Shown: positions 34,773-46,688 of the stretch, piece by piece
How positions within the stretch are numbered: position 1 is the stretch's first letter
Layout of the letters: each line of letters starts with the position of its first letter
Assembly (NCBI RefSeq): GCF_013408175.1
Contig: NZ_JACBYW010000002.1
Location: 434,001 to 498,000 of the forward strand
Origin: Actinopolyspora biskrensis
GTDB taxonomy: Bacteria > Actinomycetota > Actinomycetes > Mycobacteriales > Pseudonocardiaceae
Reading direction: 5' to 3'
Length of the DNA stretch: 64,000 nt
Translations under genes and position numbers: made by a program
Notes under the pieces: model-generated
What the model was told of the DNA's origin: nothing
What the model saw: the letters and a program-made list of their open reading frames with translations, nothing else
The model's database searches: none

Positions 34773-36470
34773 ATGACCAAGAGCGTGGACGATCTTGTCC
34801 GTGGTGACCAGGAAGGGGACGATCAGGACCCGGTGCGCCGCGAGCAGCAGACGTTCGGCGACAATCCGTTGGAAGTACGCGACACTGATCACTACACGCA
34901 TGAGTACGTCGGTGGTTTTGTCGACAAGTGGGACGATCTGATCGATTGGAAGAAGCGCTACGAAAGCGAGGGCAGCTTCTTCATCGATCAATTGCGCGCA
35001 CGCGGTGTCAAGACCGTGCTGGACGCGGCGGCCGGGACCGGTTTCCACTCGGTCCGGCTGCTCGAGGAGGGGTTTGAGACCGTCAGCGCGGACGGCAGCC
35101 CGCAGATGCTGGCCAAGGCCTTCAGTAACGGACTGGCCTACAACGGTCACATTCTGCGTGTGGTCAACGCGGACTGGCGTTGGCTCAACCGCGACGTGCA
35201 CGGCGAATACGACGCGATCATCTGCCTGGGCAACTCCTTTACCCACCTGTTCTCGGAGCGGGACCGGCGCAAGACGCTGGCGGAGTTCTACGCGATGCTC
35301 AAGCACGACGGTGTCCTGATCATCGACCAGCGAAACTACGACTCCATTCTTGACACCGGCTTCTCCAGTAAGCACACGTATTACTACGCCGGTGAGGACG
35401 TTTCCGCGGAGCCCGACCACATCGACGACGGACTGGCGCGGTTCAAGTACACGTTCCCGGACAAGTCCGAATTCTTCCTGAACATGTATCCGCTGCGGAA
35501 AGACTACATGCGGCGGCTCATGCGTGAGGTCGGTTTCCAGAGGATTGACACCTACGGTGACTTCCAGGAAACTTACGGAGAAGACGAGCCCGACTTCTAC
35601 ATCCACGTCGCGGAGAAGAGCTACCGCACCGAGGACGAGTTCGTCGACATGTACTCGAACGCGGTGCACACCGCGCGGGACTACTACAACTCCGAGGACG
35701 CGGACAACTTCTACTACCACGTCTGGGGCGGCAACGACATCCACGTCGGGCTGTACCAGACGCCGCAGGAGGACATCGCCACCGCCAGTGAGCGCACTGT
35801 CCAGCGGATGGCGAGCAAGGTTGACATCAGCCCCGAAACCAGGATTCTGGATCTCGGTGCCGGCTACGGCGGAGCCGCGCGGTACCTGGCCAGGACCTAC
35901 GGCTGCCACGTCACCTGCCTCAACCTCAGCGAGGTGGAGAACCAGCGCAACCGCGAGATCACTCGTGCCGAGGGGCTCGAGCACCTGATCGACGTGACCG
36001 ACGGTTCCTTCGAGGACCTTCCCTACCAGGACAACGCGTTCGACGTGGTCTGGTCGCAGGACTCCTTCCTCCACAGCGGTGACCGCGGCAGGGTCATGGA
36101 AGAGGTGACCCGGGTCCTCAAGCCGAAGGGTTCGGTGCTGTTCACCGACCCGATGGCCTCCGACTCGGCGAAGAAGAACGAGCTCGGTCCCATCCTGGAC
36201 AGGCTGCACCTGGACTCGCTCGGCTCGCCCGGTTTCTACCGGAGGGAGCTGACGCGCCTCGGGTTGCAGAACATCGAGTTCGAGGACCTCAGCGAATACC
36301 TGCCCGTCCACTACGGCCGGGTTCTGGAAGTGCTGGAGAGCCGGGAGAACGAGCTTGCCGACTTCATCGGCGAGGAGTACCGAGCTCACATGAAGACCGG
36401 GCTGCGCAACTGGGTGCAGGCCGGCAATGGCGGGAGCCTGGCCTGGGGCATCATCCACGCCAGGGCATGA
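34773..36470 (+). CDS. Glycine/sarcosine/dimethylglycine N-methyltransferase fusion
   Basis: A 565-residue fusion of two SAM-dependent methyltransferases that makes glycine betaine from glycine in three steps, via sarcosine and dimethylglycine. The N-terminal GSMT half (about 20-270) has VLDAAAGTGFHSVRLLEEGF as SAM motif I and NADWRWLNRD. The C-terminal SDMT half (about 290-565) has ILDLGAGYGGAARYLARTYG and DVVWSQDSFLHSGDR. Fusion and length match the Actinopolyspora halophila enzyme. The ATG at 34773 follows GGGAG; an extension to 34695 is possible but unlike the known protein. It heads an operon that regenerates the SAM it uses. Confidence 0.95.
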   Translation: MTKSVDDLVRGDQEGDDQDPVRREQQTFGDNPLEVRDTDHYTHEYVGGFVDKWDDLIDWKKRYESEGSFFIDQLRARGVKTVLDAAAGTGFHSVRLLEEGFETVSADGSPQMLAKAFSNGLAYNGHILRVVNADWRWLNRDVHGEYDAIICLGNSFTHLFSERDRRKTLAEFYAMLKHDGVLIIDQRNYDSILDTGFSSKHTYYYAGEDVSAEPDHIDDGLARFKYTFPDKSEFFLNMYPLRKDYMRRLMREVGFQRIDTYGDFQETYGEDEPDFYIHVAEKSYRTEDEFVDMYSNAVHTARDYYNSEDADNFYYHVWGGNDIHVGLYQTPQEDIATASERTVQRMASKVDISPETRILDLGAGYGGAARYLARTYGCHVTCLNLSEVENQRNREITRAEGLEHLIDVTDGSFEDLPYQDNAFDVVWSQDSFLHSGDRGRVMEEVTRVLKPKGSVLFTDPMASDSAKKNELGPILDRLHLDSLGSPGFYRRELTRLGLQNIEFEDLSEYLPVHYGRVLEVLESRENELADFIGEEYRAHMKTGLRNWVQAGNGGSLAWGIIHARA

Positions 36471-36527
36471 CAGCCGTCGCGTACGAAGAACGATCCGAAG
36501 CAGTTAGCAGTGAGGTGAAGATCAGCC

Positions 36528-37730
36528 GTGACTGAGATGAACCGCAGGTTGTTCACCAGTGAGTCCGTGACCGAGGGCCACCCGGACAAGATGGCCGACT
36601 CGATCAGCGACGCGATCCTGGACGCGATGCTGGCTCAGGACCCCCGCTCCCGCGTGGCCATGGAGACCATGATCACCACCGGGCAGGTGCACCTGGCCGG
36701 TGAGGTGACCACCGAGGCCGACGTCGACCTGCCCGCGATCGTGCGGGAGAAGGTCCTCGAGATCGGCTACGACAACTCGGCCAAGGGCTTCGACGGAGAC
36801 TCCTGCGGCATCAACGTCTCCATCGACGCGCAGTCGCCGGACATCGGGCAGGGCGTGGACTCCGCGCACGAGTCCCGCGTCGAGGGTGCTATCGACGAGA
36901 TCGCCAGTCAGGGCGCCGGCGACCAGGGGCTGATGTTCGGCTACGCCACCAGCGAGACCGACGAGCTCATGCCGCTGCCGATCGCGCTGGCTCACCGCAT
37001 GTCGCGTCGGCTGACCCGCGTGCGCAACGACGGCACGCTGCCGTACCTGCGTGCCGACGGCAAGACCCAGGTCACCGTCGAGTACGCCGGTGACCAGCCG
37101 GTGCGCCTGGACACCACGGTGCTGTCCAGCCAGCACGCCGAGGACGTCGACCTCGACAAGCAGCTGATCCCCGAGGTTCGGGACAAGGTCATCAACCCGG
37201 AGATCGAGAAGGTCGGGTTGGACACCTCGGACATGCGTCTGCTGGTGAACCCGACGGGTCGGTTCGTCACGGGTGGCCCGATGGGTGACTGCGGCCTGAC
37301 CGGCCGCAAGATCATCGTCGACACCTACGGCGGGATGGCCCGCCACGGTGGTGGCGCGTTCTCGGGCAAGGACCCGTCGAAGGTGGACCGCTCGGCGGCC
37401 TACGCCACGCGCTGGGTGGCCAAGAACGTCGTGGCCGCCGGGCTGGCCGACCGCGTGGAGGTGCAGACCGCCTTCGCGATCGGCAAGGCCGCGCCGGTGG
37501 GCCTGTTCGTGGAGACCTTCGGCACCGAGAACGTGGACCCGGACAAGATCCAGGCCGCGATCAACGAGGTGTTCGACCTGCGTCCGGCGGCGATCATCCG
37601 GGACCTGGACCTGCTGCACCCGATCTACGCGCCGACGGCGGCCTACGGCCACTTCGGTCGTACGGATGTGGACCTGCCCTGGGAACGCACCAACCGCGTC
37701 GAGGCCCTGAAGAACGCCGCTGGCCTCTGA
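36528..37730 (+). CDS. metK: S-adenosylmethionine synthetase
   Basis: A 400-residue methionine adenosyltransferase, making SAM from methionine and ATP with release of phosphate and diphosphate. [20 protein letters not shown] holds the first ATP and metal contacts. The hexapeptide [12 protein letters not shown] and [22 protein letters not shown] (P-loop-like, with Lys and Asp for phosphate and metal) are intact. It starts 57 bases after the fused methyltransferase, so the SAM producer and its main consumer are on one transcript. A strong hairpin follows the gene. Confidence 0.95.
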   Translation: MTEMNRRLFTSESVTEGHPDKMADSISDAILDAMLAQDPRSRVAMETMITTGQVHLAGEVTTEADVDLPAIVREKVLEIGYDNSAKGFDGDSCGINVSIDAQSPDIGQGVDSAHESRVEGAIDEIASQGAGDQGLMFGYATSETDELMPLPIALAHRMSRRLTRVRNDGTLPYLRADGKTQVTVEYAGDQPVRLDTTVLSSQHAEDVDLDKQLIPEVRDKVINPEIEKVGLDTSDMRLLVNPTGRFVTGGPMGDCGLTGRKIIVDTYGGMARHGGGAFSGKDPSKVDRSAAYATRWVAKNVVAAGLADRVEVQTAFAIGKAAPVGLFVETFGTENVDPDKIQAAINEVFDLRPAAIIRDLDLLHPIYAPTAAYGHFGRTDVDLPWERTNRVEALKNAAGL

Positions 37731-37756
37731 CAGCCGAATACGCGACGTATCGTCGA

Positions 37757-37791
37757 CGCCGCGGGGCGCGGGGGAGCCGCGCCCCGCGGCG
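37757..37791 (+). terminator. 15-bp-stem hairpin between metK and adoK
   Basis: CGCCGCGGGGCGCGG pairs perfectly with CCGCGCCCCGCGGCG around a 5-base loop. No T run follows. It can act as a partial terminator or a stability element inside the operon, separating metK from the genes for recycling. Confidence 0.6.
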
Positions 37792-37878
37792 TGGCGAGCA
37801 GTACCAGGTTCGCTCACCCCAGATGACCGCCGGCCGGTGGCGGACCACCGACATCGGCCTTGGTGAAGGAGTTTCGCA

Positions 37879-38853
37879 GTGCAAATTGCGGTGACCGGCT
37901 CGATCGCCACCGACCATTTGATGTCTTTCCCCGGCAAGATCGCCGACCAGCTCATCGCGGACCGGCTCGACCAGGTTTCGCTGTCGTTCCTCGTGGACGA
38001 GCTGGAGGTCCGCCGTGGTGGTGTCGCGGGCAACATCGCGTTCGGCCTCGGCCAACTCGGCGTGAAGTCGCTGTTGGTCGGTGCGGTCGGCGAGGACTTC
38101 GCCGAGTACCGCACCTGGTTGGAACGCCACAGCGTCGACACCAGCACGGTTCACACCTCGAAGACGGCCCACACGGCCCGCTTCACGTGCACCACGGACG
38201 AGACGCAGAACCAGATCGCCTCGTTCTACCCGGGCGCCATGTCCGAGGCGCGCGAGATCGAGCTCAAGCCGATCGCCGACCGAGTGGGCGGCCTGGATCT
38301 CGTGGTCGTCTCGGCGAACGATCCCGAGGCGATGCTGCGGCACAGTCAGGAATGCCGCGACCGCGGCTACGAGTTCCTGGCTGATCCGGGGCAGCAGCTC
38401 GCCCGCATGGACGGTCCGCAGATCCGTAAGCTGGTGGAGGGTGCCAAGTACCTGTTCACCAACGAGTACGAGCACAGCCTTCTGCTGCAGACCACCGGGC
38501 TCTCGCACGCCGAGGTGCTGCAGCAGGTCGGCATGTGGGTCACTTCGCTGGGCGAGAACGGTGTGCGCATCGAGTCCGCCTCCGCGAAGACGATCGAGAT
38601 CGCGCCGGTGAAGCCGAAGCAGGTCGGCGACCCGACCGGTGTCGGCGACGCGCTGCGCGCGGGCTTTCTCGCCGGGTTGTCGAACGGGCTGGACCTGGAG
38701 CGTTCCATCCAGCTCGGCTGCACCCTCGCGACCACCTCCCTGGAGACGGACGGTCCCCAGGAATACGACGTGGAGAAGGGCTCGTTCGTGTCCAGGTTCG
38801 CCGAGGCTTACGGCAACCAGGCCGCGGGTGAAATCGAGTCCGTGCTTCGCTGA
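37879..38853 (+). CDS. adoK: Adenosine kinase (PfkB family)
   Basis: A 324-residue PfkB kinase very like mycobacterial adenosine kinase. The N-terminus VTGSIATDHLMSFPGK and the substrate-binding RRGGVAGNIAFGLGQLG are characteristic. TARFTCTTDETQNQIASFYP is shared with AdoK, and the catalytic Asp lies in DPTGVGDALRAGFL. It phosphorylates adenosine to AMP. In this operon it removes the adenosine released by SAH hydrolysis and so pulls the methyl cycle forward. Ribokinase-type sugar kinases are the alternative but lack these stretches. Confidence 0.88.
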   Translation: MQIAVTGSIATDHLMSFPGKIADQLIADRLDQVSLSFLVDELEVRRGGVAGNIAFGLGQLGVKSLLVGAVGEDFAEYRTWLERHSVDTSTVHTSKTAHTARFTCTTDETQNQIASFYPGAMSEAREIELKPIADRVGGLDLVVVSANDPEAMLRHSQECRDRGYEFLADPGQQLARMDGPQIRKLVEGAKYLFTNEYEHSLLLQTTGLSHAEVLQQVGMWVTSLGENGVRIESASAKTIEIAPVKPKQVGDPTGVGDALRAGFLAGLSNGLDLERSIQLGCTLATTSLETDGPQEYDVEKGSFVSRFAEAYGNQAAGEIESVLR

Positions 38854-38873
38854 AGCGTTCGGAAGGCAGCGTG

Positions 38874-41800
38874 ATGACGACACAGGAAGAATCGGGCCGT
38901 CGGGACAACGACCCGAGTGGGTTCCTCACGGCCATCGCCGAACGCGTGCTCGTCGGGGACGGCGGCATGGGTACGGCGTTGCAGGAGCACGACCTGACCC
39001 TGGAGGACTTCAACAACCTCGAGGGCTGTAACGAGATCCTCAACGAAACGCGTCCCGACGTCGTTCGTTCGGTCTACCGGGGCTTCCTGGAGAACGGCTC
39101 GGACGCCATCGAGTCGAACACGTTCGGCTGCAACCTGCCGAACCTCGGCGAGTACGGGATCGAGGACCGCATCCGGGACCTCGCCGAGAAGGGCGTGGCG
39201 CTGGCGCGGGAGTGCTGCGACGAGTACTCCACCCCGGAGAAACCGCGCTTCATACTGGGGTCGATGGGACCGGGGACCAAGCTCCCCACCCTCGGGCACG
39301 CGCCGTACGCCGATCTGCGGGACGCCTACCACGAGCAGGTGCTGGGCATGCTCGACGGCGGCGTCGACGTGATCCTGGTGGAGACCTCGCAGGACCTGCT
39401 GCAGACCAAGGCGTCGATCACCGCGGCCAAGCGGGCGATGGAGCAGCAGCAGAAGTGGGTGCCGATCATCGCCCACGTCACAGTCGAGCAGACCGGCACG
39501 ATGCTGGTCGGCTCCGAGATCGGTGCGGCGCTGACGGCGCTGGAGCCGCTCGGCATCGACATGATCGGTATGAACTGTGCGACCGGCCCGGCCGAGATGA
39601 CCGAGCACCTGCGGGTGCTGGCCGACCACGCGACCGTCCCGATCTCGGTGATGCCGAACGCAGGCCTCCCCGAACTGGGTCCGAACGGCGCCGTCTACCC
39701 GCTGCAGCCCCACGAGCTGTCCGAGGCGCTCGTCGACTTCGTCAACAACTACGGTGCCCGCCTCGTCGGCGGTTGCTGTGGTGTGACCGGTGAGCACGTG
39801 CGCCAGGTCGCCGAGGCGGTCCGCGGGATCAGCCCGACTCCGCGCGAGCCGGAGGTGGTTCCCTCGGTCTCGTCGATGTACCAGGCGATCCCCTTCGAGC
39901 AGGAAGCCTCGATCTTCAACGTCGGCGAGCGCACCAACGCCAACGGTTCCAAGGCGTTCCGCGAGGCGATGATCGAGCAGCGCTACGACGACTGCGTCGA
40001 GATCGCCAAGGGGCAGACCCGCGAGGGTGCGCACATGCTCGACCTGTGCGTGGACTACGTGGGCCGGGACGGCACCCACGACATGCGGGAGCTGGCCTCG
40101 CGGCTGGCCACTTCCTCCACACTGCCGGTCATGGTCGACTCCACCGAGCCCGCGGTGATCGAGGCCGGTTTGGAGCACCTCGGCGGTCGGTGCGCGATCA
40201 ACTCGATCAACTACGAGGACGGCACCGAAGAGGGCGGGCGCTACGACCGGGTCATGAAGATGGCCGTCGAGCACGGCGCCACCATGGTCTGCACCTGCAT
40301 CGACGAGGACGGCCAGGCGCGTGACGCGGAGTGGAAGCTGCGCGTGGCCGAGCGACTCATCGACGACCTCACCAACAACTGGGGTCTGGACAAGTCCGCG
40401 ATCATCATCGACACCCTGGTCTTCCCGATCACCACGGGCCAGGAGGAGGTCCGCAAGGACGCCATCGAGACGATCAACGCGATCCGGGAGCTCAAGCGGC
40501 GGCACCCCGAGGTGCAGACCACGCTGGGGCTGTCGAACGTCTCCTTCGGGCTCAACGCCGCGGCCCGGCAGGTGCTCAACTCGGTCTTCCTCAACGAGTG
40601 CAGGGAAGCCGGGCTGGACAGCGCGATCCTGCACGCCTCCAAGATCCTGCCGATGAACAGGATCGACGAGGAGGCCCGCCAGGTCGCCCTGGACCTCGTC
40701 TACGACCGGCGCACGGAGGCCACCGAGACCGAGCCGGCCTACGACCCGCTGCAGAAGCTCATGGCGCTGTTCGAGGGCAAGTCGGCCGAGTCCAGCGGTG
40801 CGTCCAAGGCCGAGGAACTCGCGGCGATGCCGCTGTTCGAACGTCTGCAGCAGCGCATCATCGACGGTGAGATGAACGGTCTCAACGCCGATCTCGACGA
40901 GGCGATGAAGGAGAAGAAGCCGCTCGAGATCGTCAACGACACCCTGTTGGCGGGGATGAAGGTCGTCGGTGATCTCTTCGGCGCCGGGCAGATGCAGCTG
41001 CCGTTCGTGCTGCAGGCCGCCGAGGCCATGAAGACGGCGGTGGCCCACCTCGAGCCGCACATGGACAAGGACGACTCCGGCGGCAAGGGCAAGCTGCTGT
41101 TGGCCACGGTCAAGGGCGATGTGCACGACATCGGCAAGAACCTGGTCGACATCATCGTGTCCAACAACGGCTACGACGTGGTCAACATCGGCATCAAGCA
41201 GCCGATCAACACCATCCTCGAAGAGGCCGAGAAGAACAACGTCGACGCGATCGGCATGTCCGGACTGCTGGTCAAGTCCACGGTGATCATGAAGGAGAAC
41301 CTGGAGGAGATGAACTCCAGGGGAATCTCCGAGAAGTACCCGGTCCTGCTCGGCGGTGCCGCTCTCACCAGGTCCTTCGTCGAGAACGACCTCGACGAGA
41401 TGTACGAGGGCGACGTGCGTTACGCCAAGGACGCCTTCGAGGGGCTCAAGCTCATGGACCGCGTCATGCAGTCCAAGCGTGGCGACGCCCCGGAGGAGGA
41501 CGAGGCGGAACAGGCGAAGAAGGCCGAGCGCAAGGCCAGGCGCGAGCGCTCCAACCGGATCGCCGAGAAGCGCAAGGAGGAGCAGGGGCCGGAACCCGAC
41601 GAACGGGACGACAGCGTTCGCTCCGACGTCGACCCGGACGTGCCGGTGCCGACCCCGCCGTTCTGGGGTCCCAAGGTCGTCAAGGGCCTGTCCAGCAACG
41701 AGTACCTCTCGCTGCTCGACGAGCGGGCCACGTTCTTCGGACAGTGGGGGCTGCGCGGCGCCAAGAAGGGCCAGGGGCCGAGCTACGAGGAGCTGGTGGA

Positions 41801-42479
41801 GAGCGACGGACGTCCGCGGCTGCGTGCGTGGATGGACGAGCTGGCCACCAAGGGCATCCTCCAGCACGCCGCTCTGGTCTACGGCTACTTCCCCTGCGTG
41901 TCCGAGGGCAACGACCTGATCGTGCTGGACAAGGACGCCCCGGACGCTCCGGAGCGCTACCGCTTCAACTTCCCGAGGCAGAAGCGTGACCGCAGGCTGT
42001 GCCTGGCCGACTTCTACCGTTCGCGGGAGAAGGCGGAAGCAACCGGACAGGTCGACGTGCTCCCGCTGCAGCTGGTGACGATGGGACAGCCCATCGCCGA
42101 CTACGCGAACGAGCTGTTCGCCTCCGACGCCTACAGGGACTACCTGGAGATCCACGGGCTCGGTGTGCAGCTCACCGAGGCGATGGCCGAGTACTGGCAC
42201 CGCCGCATCCGCAGCGAGCTGCAGTGGTCCTCCGGTGAGACGGTCGCCTCCGAGGACCCGGCGAACGTCGAGGAGTTCTTCAAGCTCGGTTACCGGGGCG
42301 CCCGGTTCTCGCTCGGCTACGGTGCCTGCCCGGACCTGGAGGACCGCGCCAAGATCGTCGATCTTCTCGGTTCGGAGAACATCGGGGTCGAGCTCTCGGA
42401 GGAGTACCAGCTGCATCCGGAGCAGTCCACGGACGCGATCGTGGCCCACCACCCCGAGGCCAAGTACTTCAACACCTGA
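38874..42479 (+). CDS. metH: Cobalamin-dependent methionine synthase
   Basis: A full-length 1201-residue MetH that transfers the methyl of methyl-THF to homocysteine. Domains in order: homocysteine domain (about 20-320, zinc ligands near GGCCGVTGEH), pterin domain (about 340-610), cobalamin cap and binding domain (about 640-870, with the His ligand in GDVHDIGKNLVDI) and the reactivation domain (about 930-1200). A highly charged linker rich in Lys, Arg and Glu (about 868-925) joins the last two. The ATG at 38874 has better spacing to GGAAGG than the GTG at 38871. In this operon it regenerates methionine for metK. Confidence 0.95.
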   Translation: MTTQEESGRRDNDPSGFLTAIAERVLVGDGGMGTALQEHDLTLEDFNNLEGCNEILNETRPDVVRSVYRGFLENGSDAIESNTFGCNLPNLGEYGIEDRIRDLAEKGVALARECCDEYSTPEKPRFILGSMGPGTKLPTLGHAPYADLRDAYHEQVLGMLDGGVDVILVETSQDLLQTKASITAAKRAMEQQQKWVPIIAHVTVEQTGTMLVGSEIGAALTALEPLGIDMIGMNCATGPAEMTEHLRVLADHATVPISVMPNAGLPELGPNGAVYPLQPHELSEALVDFVNNYGARLVGGCCGVTGEHVRQVAEAVRGISPTPREPEVVPSVSSMYQAIPFEQEASIFNVGERTNANGSKAFREAMIEQRYDDCVEIAKGQTREGAHMLDLCVDYVGRDGTHDMRELASRLATSSTLPVMVDSTEPAVIEAGLEHLGGRCAINSINYEDGTEEGGRYDRVMKMAVEHGATMVCTCIDEDGQARDAEWKLRVAERLIDDLTNNWGLDKSAIIIDTLVFPITTGQEEVRKDAIETINAIRELKRRHPEVQTTLGLSNVSFGLNAAARQVLNSVFLNECREAGLDSAILHASKILPMNRIDEEARQVALDLVYDRRTEATETEPAYDPLQKLMALFEGKSAESSGASKAEELAAMPLFERLQQRIIDGEMNGLNADLDEAMKEKKPLEIVNDTLLAGMKVVGDLFGAGQMQLPFVLQAAEAMKTAVAHLEPHMDKDDSGGKGKLLLATVKGDVHDIGKNLVDIIVSNNGYDVVNIGIKQPINTILEEAEKNNVDAIGMSGLLVKSTVIMKENLEEMNSRGISEKYPVLLGGAALTRSFVENDLDEMYEGDVRYAKDAFEGLKLMDRVMQSKRGDAPEEDEAEQAKKAERKARRERSNRIAEKRKEEQGPEPDERDDSVRSDVDPDVPVPTPPFWGPKVVKGLSSNEYLSLLDERATFFGQWGLRGAKKGQGPSYEELVESDGRPRLRAWMDELATKGILQHAALVYGYFPCVSEGNDLIVLDKDAPDAPERYRFNFPRQKRDRRLCLADFYRSREKAEATGQVDVLPLQLVTMGQPIADYANELFASDAYRDYLEIHGLGVQLTEAMAEYWHRRIRSELQWSSGETVASEDPANVEEFFKLGYRGARFSLGYGACPDLEDRAKIVDLLGSENIGVELSEEYQLHPEQSTDAIVAHHPEAKYFNT

Positions 42480-42539
42480 GCGGCGAAGGCGATACTGGCC
42501 GAAAAAGCTGCCCGATAGAGGAAACTAGGAAGGGAAATC

Positions 42540-44003
<1,464 letters not shown>

Positions 44004-44028
44004 TCCGGTACGTGCACGAACGCGTGTG

Positions 44029-44067
44029 ACGTGGGTGGCCACCGCTGATCGTGGTGGCCACCCACGT
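44029..44067 (+). terminator. 15-bp-stem hairpin between ahcY and metF
   Basis: ACGTGGGTGGCCACC pairs perfectly with GGTGGCCACCCACGT around a 9-base loop, with no T run after it. It lies 25 bases past the ahcY stop and 27 bases before the metF ribosome site. It may end most transcripts, leaving metF at a lower level, or protect the ahcY end. Confidence 0.6.
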
Positions 44068-44107
44068 GTACCGGACCCCGCAACGACACAGTCGAGGAGG
44101 CTTGAAC

Positions 44108-45001
44108 GTGACTCGGGTCGTGGACCGGCTACAGCCGGGCAGGACCGTGTTCTCCGTGGAGTTCTTCCCGCCGCGCAACGACGACGAAGAGCAGATCCTC
44201 TGGAAGGCCGTGCGCGAGCTGGAACCGCTGGACCCCGCCTACGTCTCGGTGACCTACGGCGCGGGCGGCTCCAGCAGGGACCGCACGATTCGCACGGTCG
44301 GGCGCATCGCCCGGGAAACCACCATGCTGCCGATGGCGCACCTGACCGGTGTGGACCACTCCAAGGACGAACTGCGCCACGTCGTCGGCTCGCTGGCCGA
44401 CGAGGGCATCCGAAACATCCTGGCGATCCGAGGGGATCCACCTGGGGACCCGATGGGGCAGTGGATCCCGCATCCGGACGGAATCCTCTACGCGGACGAA
44501 CTGGTGAGCCTGATTCGCTCCTGCGGGGACTTCTCGGTGGGCGTGGCCGCGTTTCCGCACATGCATCCGCGCTCCGCGGACCTCGAGACGGAGACGGACC
44601 ACCTCGTCGGCAAGATCCGGGCCGGGTCGGAGTTCGCGGTCGCGCAGCTTTTCCTGCAGCCCGAGTACTTCCTGAGGCTGCGGGACCGGCTGGCGGCCCG
44701 CGACTGCCACGTTCCCCTGCTCCCCGGGGTCATGCCGATCACGACTCCCAAGGTGTTGAGCAAGTTCCAGCACCTGGCCGGGGTTCCCGTTCCCCCGGAG
44801 GTCTCCGCGGTGCTCGATCCCCTGGAGGACGACCCGAAGGCCTTCCGCGCCGCGGGAATAGACCTGACGACCAAGTTGTGCGAACGGTTGATCTCGGAAG
44901 GCGTTCCCGGACTGCACTTCTACAGCCTCAACCGGGCGAAGGCCACCCGTGACGTGGTGGACAACCTCGGCCTGGCCGAGGGAGTGCTCCAGCCCGCCTG
45001 A
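44108..45001 (+). CDS. metF: Methylenetetrahydrofolate reductase
   Basis: A 297-residue FAD-dependent reductase that makes 5-methyl-THF for MetH. VFSVEFFPPRNDDEEQ holds the catalytic Glu; VSVTYGAGGSSRDRT and LAIRGDPPGD are family motifs, and QLFLQPEYFLRLRDR lies in the C-terminal half of the barrel. The GTG at 44108 has GAGGAGG seven bases upstream. Its place after metH and ahcY closes the methyl cycle of the betaine operon, drawing one-carbon units from folate. Confidence 0.92.
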   Translation: MTRVVDRLQPGRTVFSVEFFPPRNDDEEQILWKAVRELEPLDPAYVSVTYGAGGSSRDRTIRTVGRIARETTMLPMAHLTGVDHSKDELRHVVGSLADEGIRNILAIRGDPPGDPMGQWIPHPDGILYADELVSLIRSCGDFSVGVAAFPHMHPRSADLETETDHLVGKIRAGSEFAVAQLFLQPEYFLRLRDRLAARDCHVPLLPGVMPITTPKVLSKFQHLAGVPVPPEVSAVLDPLEDDPKAFRAAGIDLTTKLCERLISEGVPGLHFYSLNRAKATRDVVDNLGLAEGVLQPA

Positions 45002-45248
45002 ACCGTACGCGCCGGATGCCGCCCCGCCGCCGGGGCCCGAGGCACGGGTCGTCGGGAGGGCTCCCGGCGCGCGCTCCGTCGGCCGGAGCGACGGGTCGCC
45101 ACAGCGCGGGAAACGCGACTCGCGGCCGGTGCCGTGTCCTTCTCGCCGAGACCGAGAAGTCAACCGCGGGCGGTCTCACGCTCACGTGCTCGTCACCTCC
45201 GTGCGATTCGGTGGAACTCGTCCCCGAAGACCCGTACTGGAGGATTCG

Positions 45249-46595
45249 TTGAGCCACGAGTCCAGCTCCCACCACCTCGACCGTCGCCGTTTCCTCGCCG
45301 CCACCGGCCTGGTCGGCGCGACCGGAGCGCTGCAGGCGCTGATGAGCAACACCGCCGCGGCGGCCGGGCCCGGTCGTGGCAACAACCGCGGCGTCCGCGC
45401 TGCGGACAACGGCGGGTACGGTCCGCTGCAACCCGCCTCCCCGGACGGTGAGCTCCTGCTGCCGGCCGGGTTCTCCTACGTCGCCTTCGGCGAGACCGGC
45501 AGCCTCATGCGGGACGGAACTCCGACTCCGTCGCGGCACGACGGAATGGCTGCCTTCGCCGCCGGCGACGGCGGGATCCGACTGGTCCGCAACCACGAAC
45601 AGACCGACGGTTCGGCGTTCGCGCAACCGAACTACGATCCGTCCGGCGCGGGCGGGACGACCACCTCGGTGTTCGATCCGGACCACATGCGTCTGGTCGA
45701 GTCGTTCCCGACGTTGGCGGGCACGGTGCGCAACTGCGCCGGTGGCCCCACCCCGAGCGGATCCTGGTTGTCCTGTGAGGAAACCTTCACGGGGCTGGGC
45801 GGGCAGCATCCGCACGGGTACGTGTTCGAGGTGCCCGCCGACTCCGAAGGCCCCGTCGAGGCCGTTCCCCTGCCGGCCATGGGGCGCTTCACCCACGAGG
45901 CCGTGGCGGTGGACCCGGAGACCGGCACCGTCTACGAGACCGAGGACCGGGGCAGCGCCGGTTTCTACCGGTTCGTCCCGAACGATCCGGCCGACCTGTC
46001 CGCAGGCGGCAGCCTGCAGATGCTCGCGATCGTCGATCAACCCCGCTACGACACGCGCAACGGCCAGCGTCCCGGCGATCCGCTGCCGGTCGAGTGGGTC
46101 GACATCGCCGAGCCCGACCCGGACAGCGACGATTCGCTCGCGGTGTTCTACCAGGGCAGGGAGCAGGGCGGTGCGGTCTTCGCCCGGCTGGAAGGAGCCT
46201 GGTTCGGCGAGGGGTCGGTGTTCGTCAACTCCACCAGCGGTGGCGACGCGGGGCTCGGGCAGGTGTGGCAGTACCGGCCGGACGGATCCTCCGGCGGTCA
46301 GTTGATCCTCGTCTACGAGTCCACTGATCCCGAGCTGCTGGAAAGCCCGGACAACATCTGCGTCTCACCGAACAGCGGCGGGTTGGTGCTCTGCGAGGAC
46401 GGCGGCGGTTCCGACATGCTGCGGGGCGTGACCACCGACGGCGAGATCTTCGACTTCGCCGCGCTGAACAGCTCCAACACCAGTGAGCTCGCCGGGGCGA
46501 CCTTCAGCCCGGACGGCAGGGTGCTCTTCTTCAACGTACAGACGCCGGGGGTGACCTACGCGGTCACCGGCCCCTGGCACAACGGCGCCCTCTGA
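45249..46595 (+). CDS. Tat-exported PhoX/DUF839 family protein
   Basis: A 448-residue secreted protein. The N-terminus has a twin-arginine signal (DRRRFLAATG, then a hydrophobic run to AAAAG). The body is a beta-propeller of the PhoX/DUF839 family, with RLVRNHEQTDGSAF, GSWLSCEETF, FTHEAVAVDPETGTVYETED and VFVNSTSGGDAGLGQVW. PhoX enzymes are calcium- and iron-dependent alkaline phosphatases, but many relatives have no proven phosphatase activity. The TTG at 45249 was chosen because GGAGGA lies just upstream and it places the Tat signal at the start. It follows the metF gene by 247 bases. Confidence 0.8.
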   Translation: MSHESSSHHLDRRRFLAATGLVGATGALQALMSNTAAAAGPGRGNNRGVRAADNGGYGPLQPASPDGELLLPAGFSYVAFGETGSLMRDGTPTPSRHDGMAAFAAGDGGIRLVRNHEQTDGSAFAQPNYDPSGAGGTTTSVFDPDHMRLVESFPTLAGTVRNCAGGPTPSGSWLSCEETFTGLGGQHPHGYVFEVPADSEGPVEAVPLPAMGRFTHEAVAVDPETGTVYETEDRGSAGFYRFVPNDPADLSAGGSLQMLAIVDQPRYDTRNGQRPGDPLPVEWVDIAEPDPDSDDSLAVFYQGREQGGAVFARLEGAWFGEGSVFVNSTSGGDAGLGQVWQYRPDGSSGGQLILVYESTDPELLESPDNICVSPNSGGLVLCEDGGGSDMLRGVTTDGEIFDFAALNSSNTSELAGATFSPDGRVLFFNVQTPGVTYAVTGPWHNGAL

Positions 46596-46688
46596 ACGAG
46601 TGCCACCGCGTGGGCCGGACCCACGTGCCGGAACGGGAACGCCGTCGTGCCCGAACGGGGCGCGGCGGCATCCCGCTCGGCAGTTGTT

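Noticed and set aside
34635-36458. A 607-codon minus-strand frame opposite the betaine methyltransferase
   Set aside because: Product is a low-complexity Val/Leu/His-rich shadow; the plus-strand gene matches a known enzyme over its whole length.
38808-42452. A 1214-codon open frame on the minus strand opposite metH
   Set aside because: It is the mirror of metH in a genome with G/C-rich third positions, has no recognisable domain, and metH is complete and conserved.
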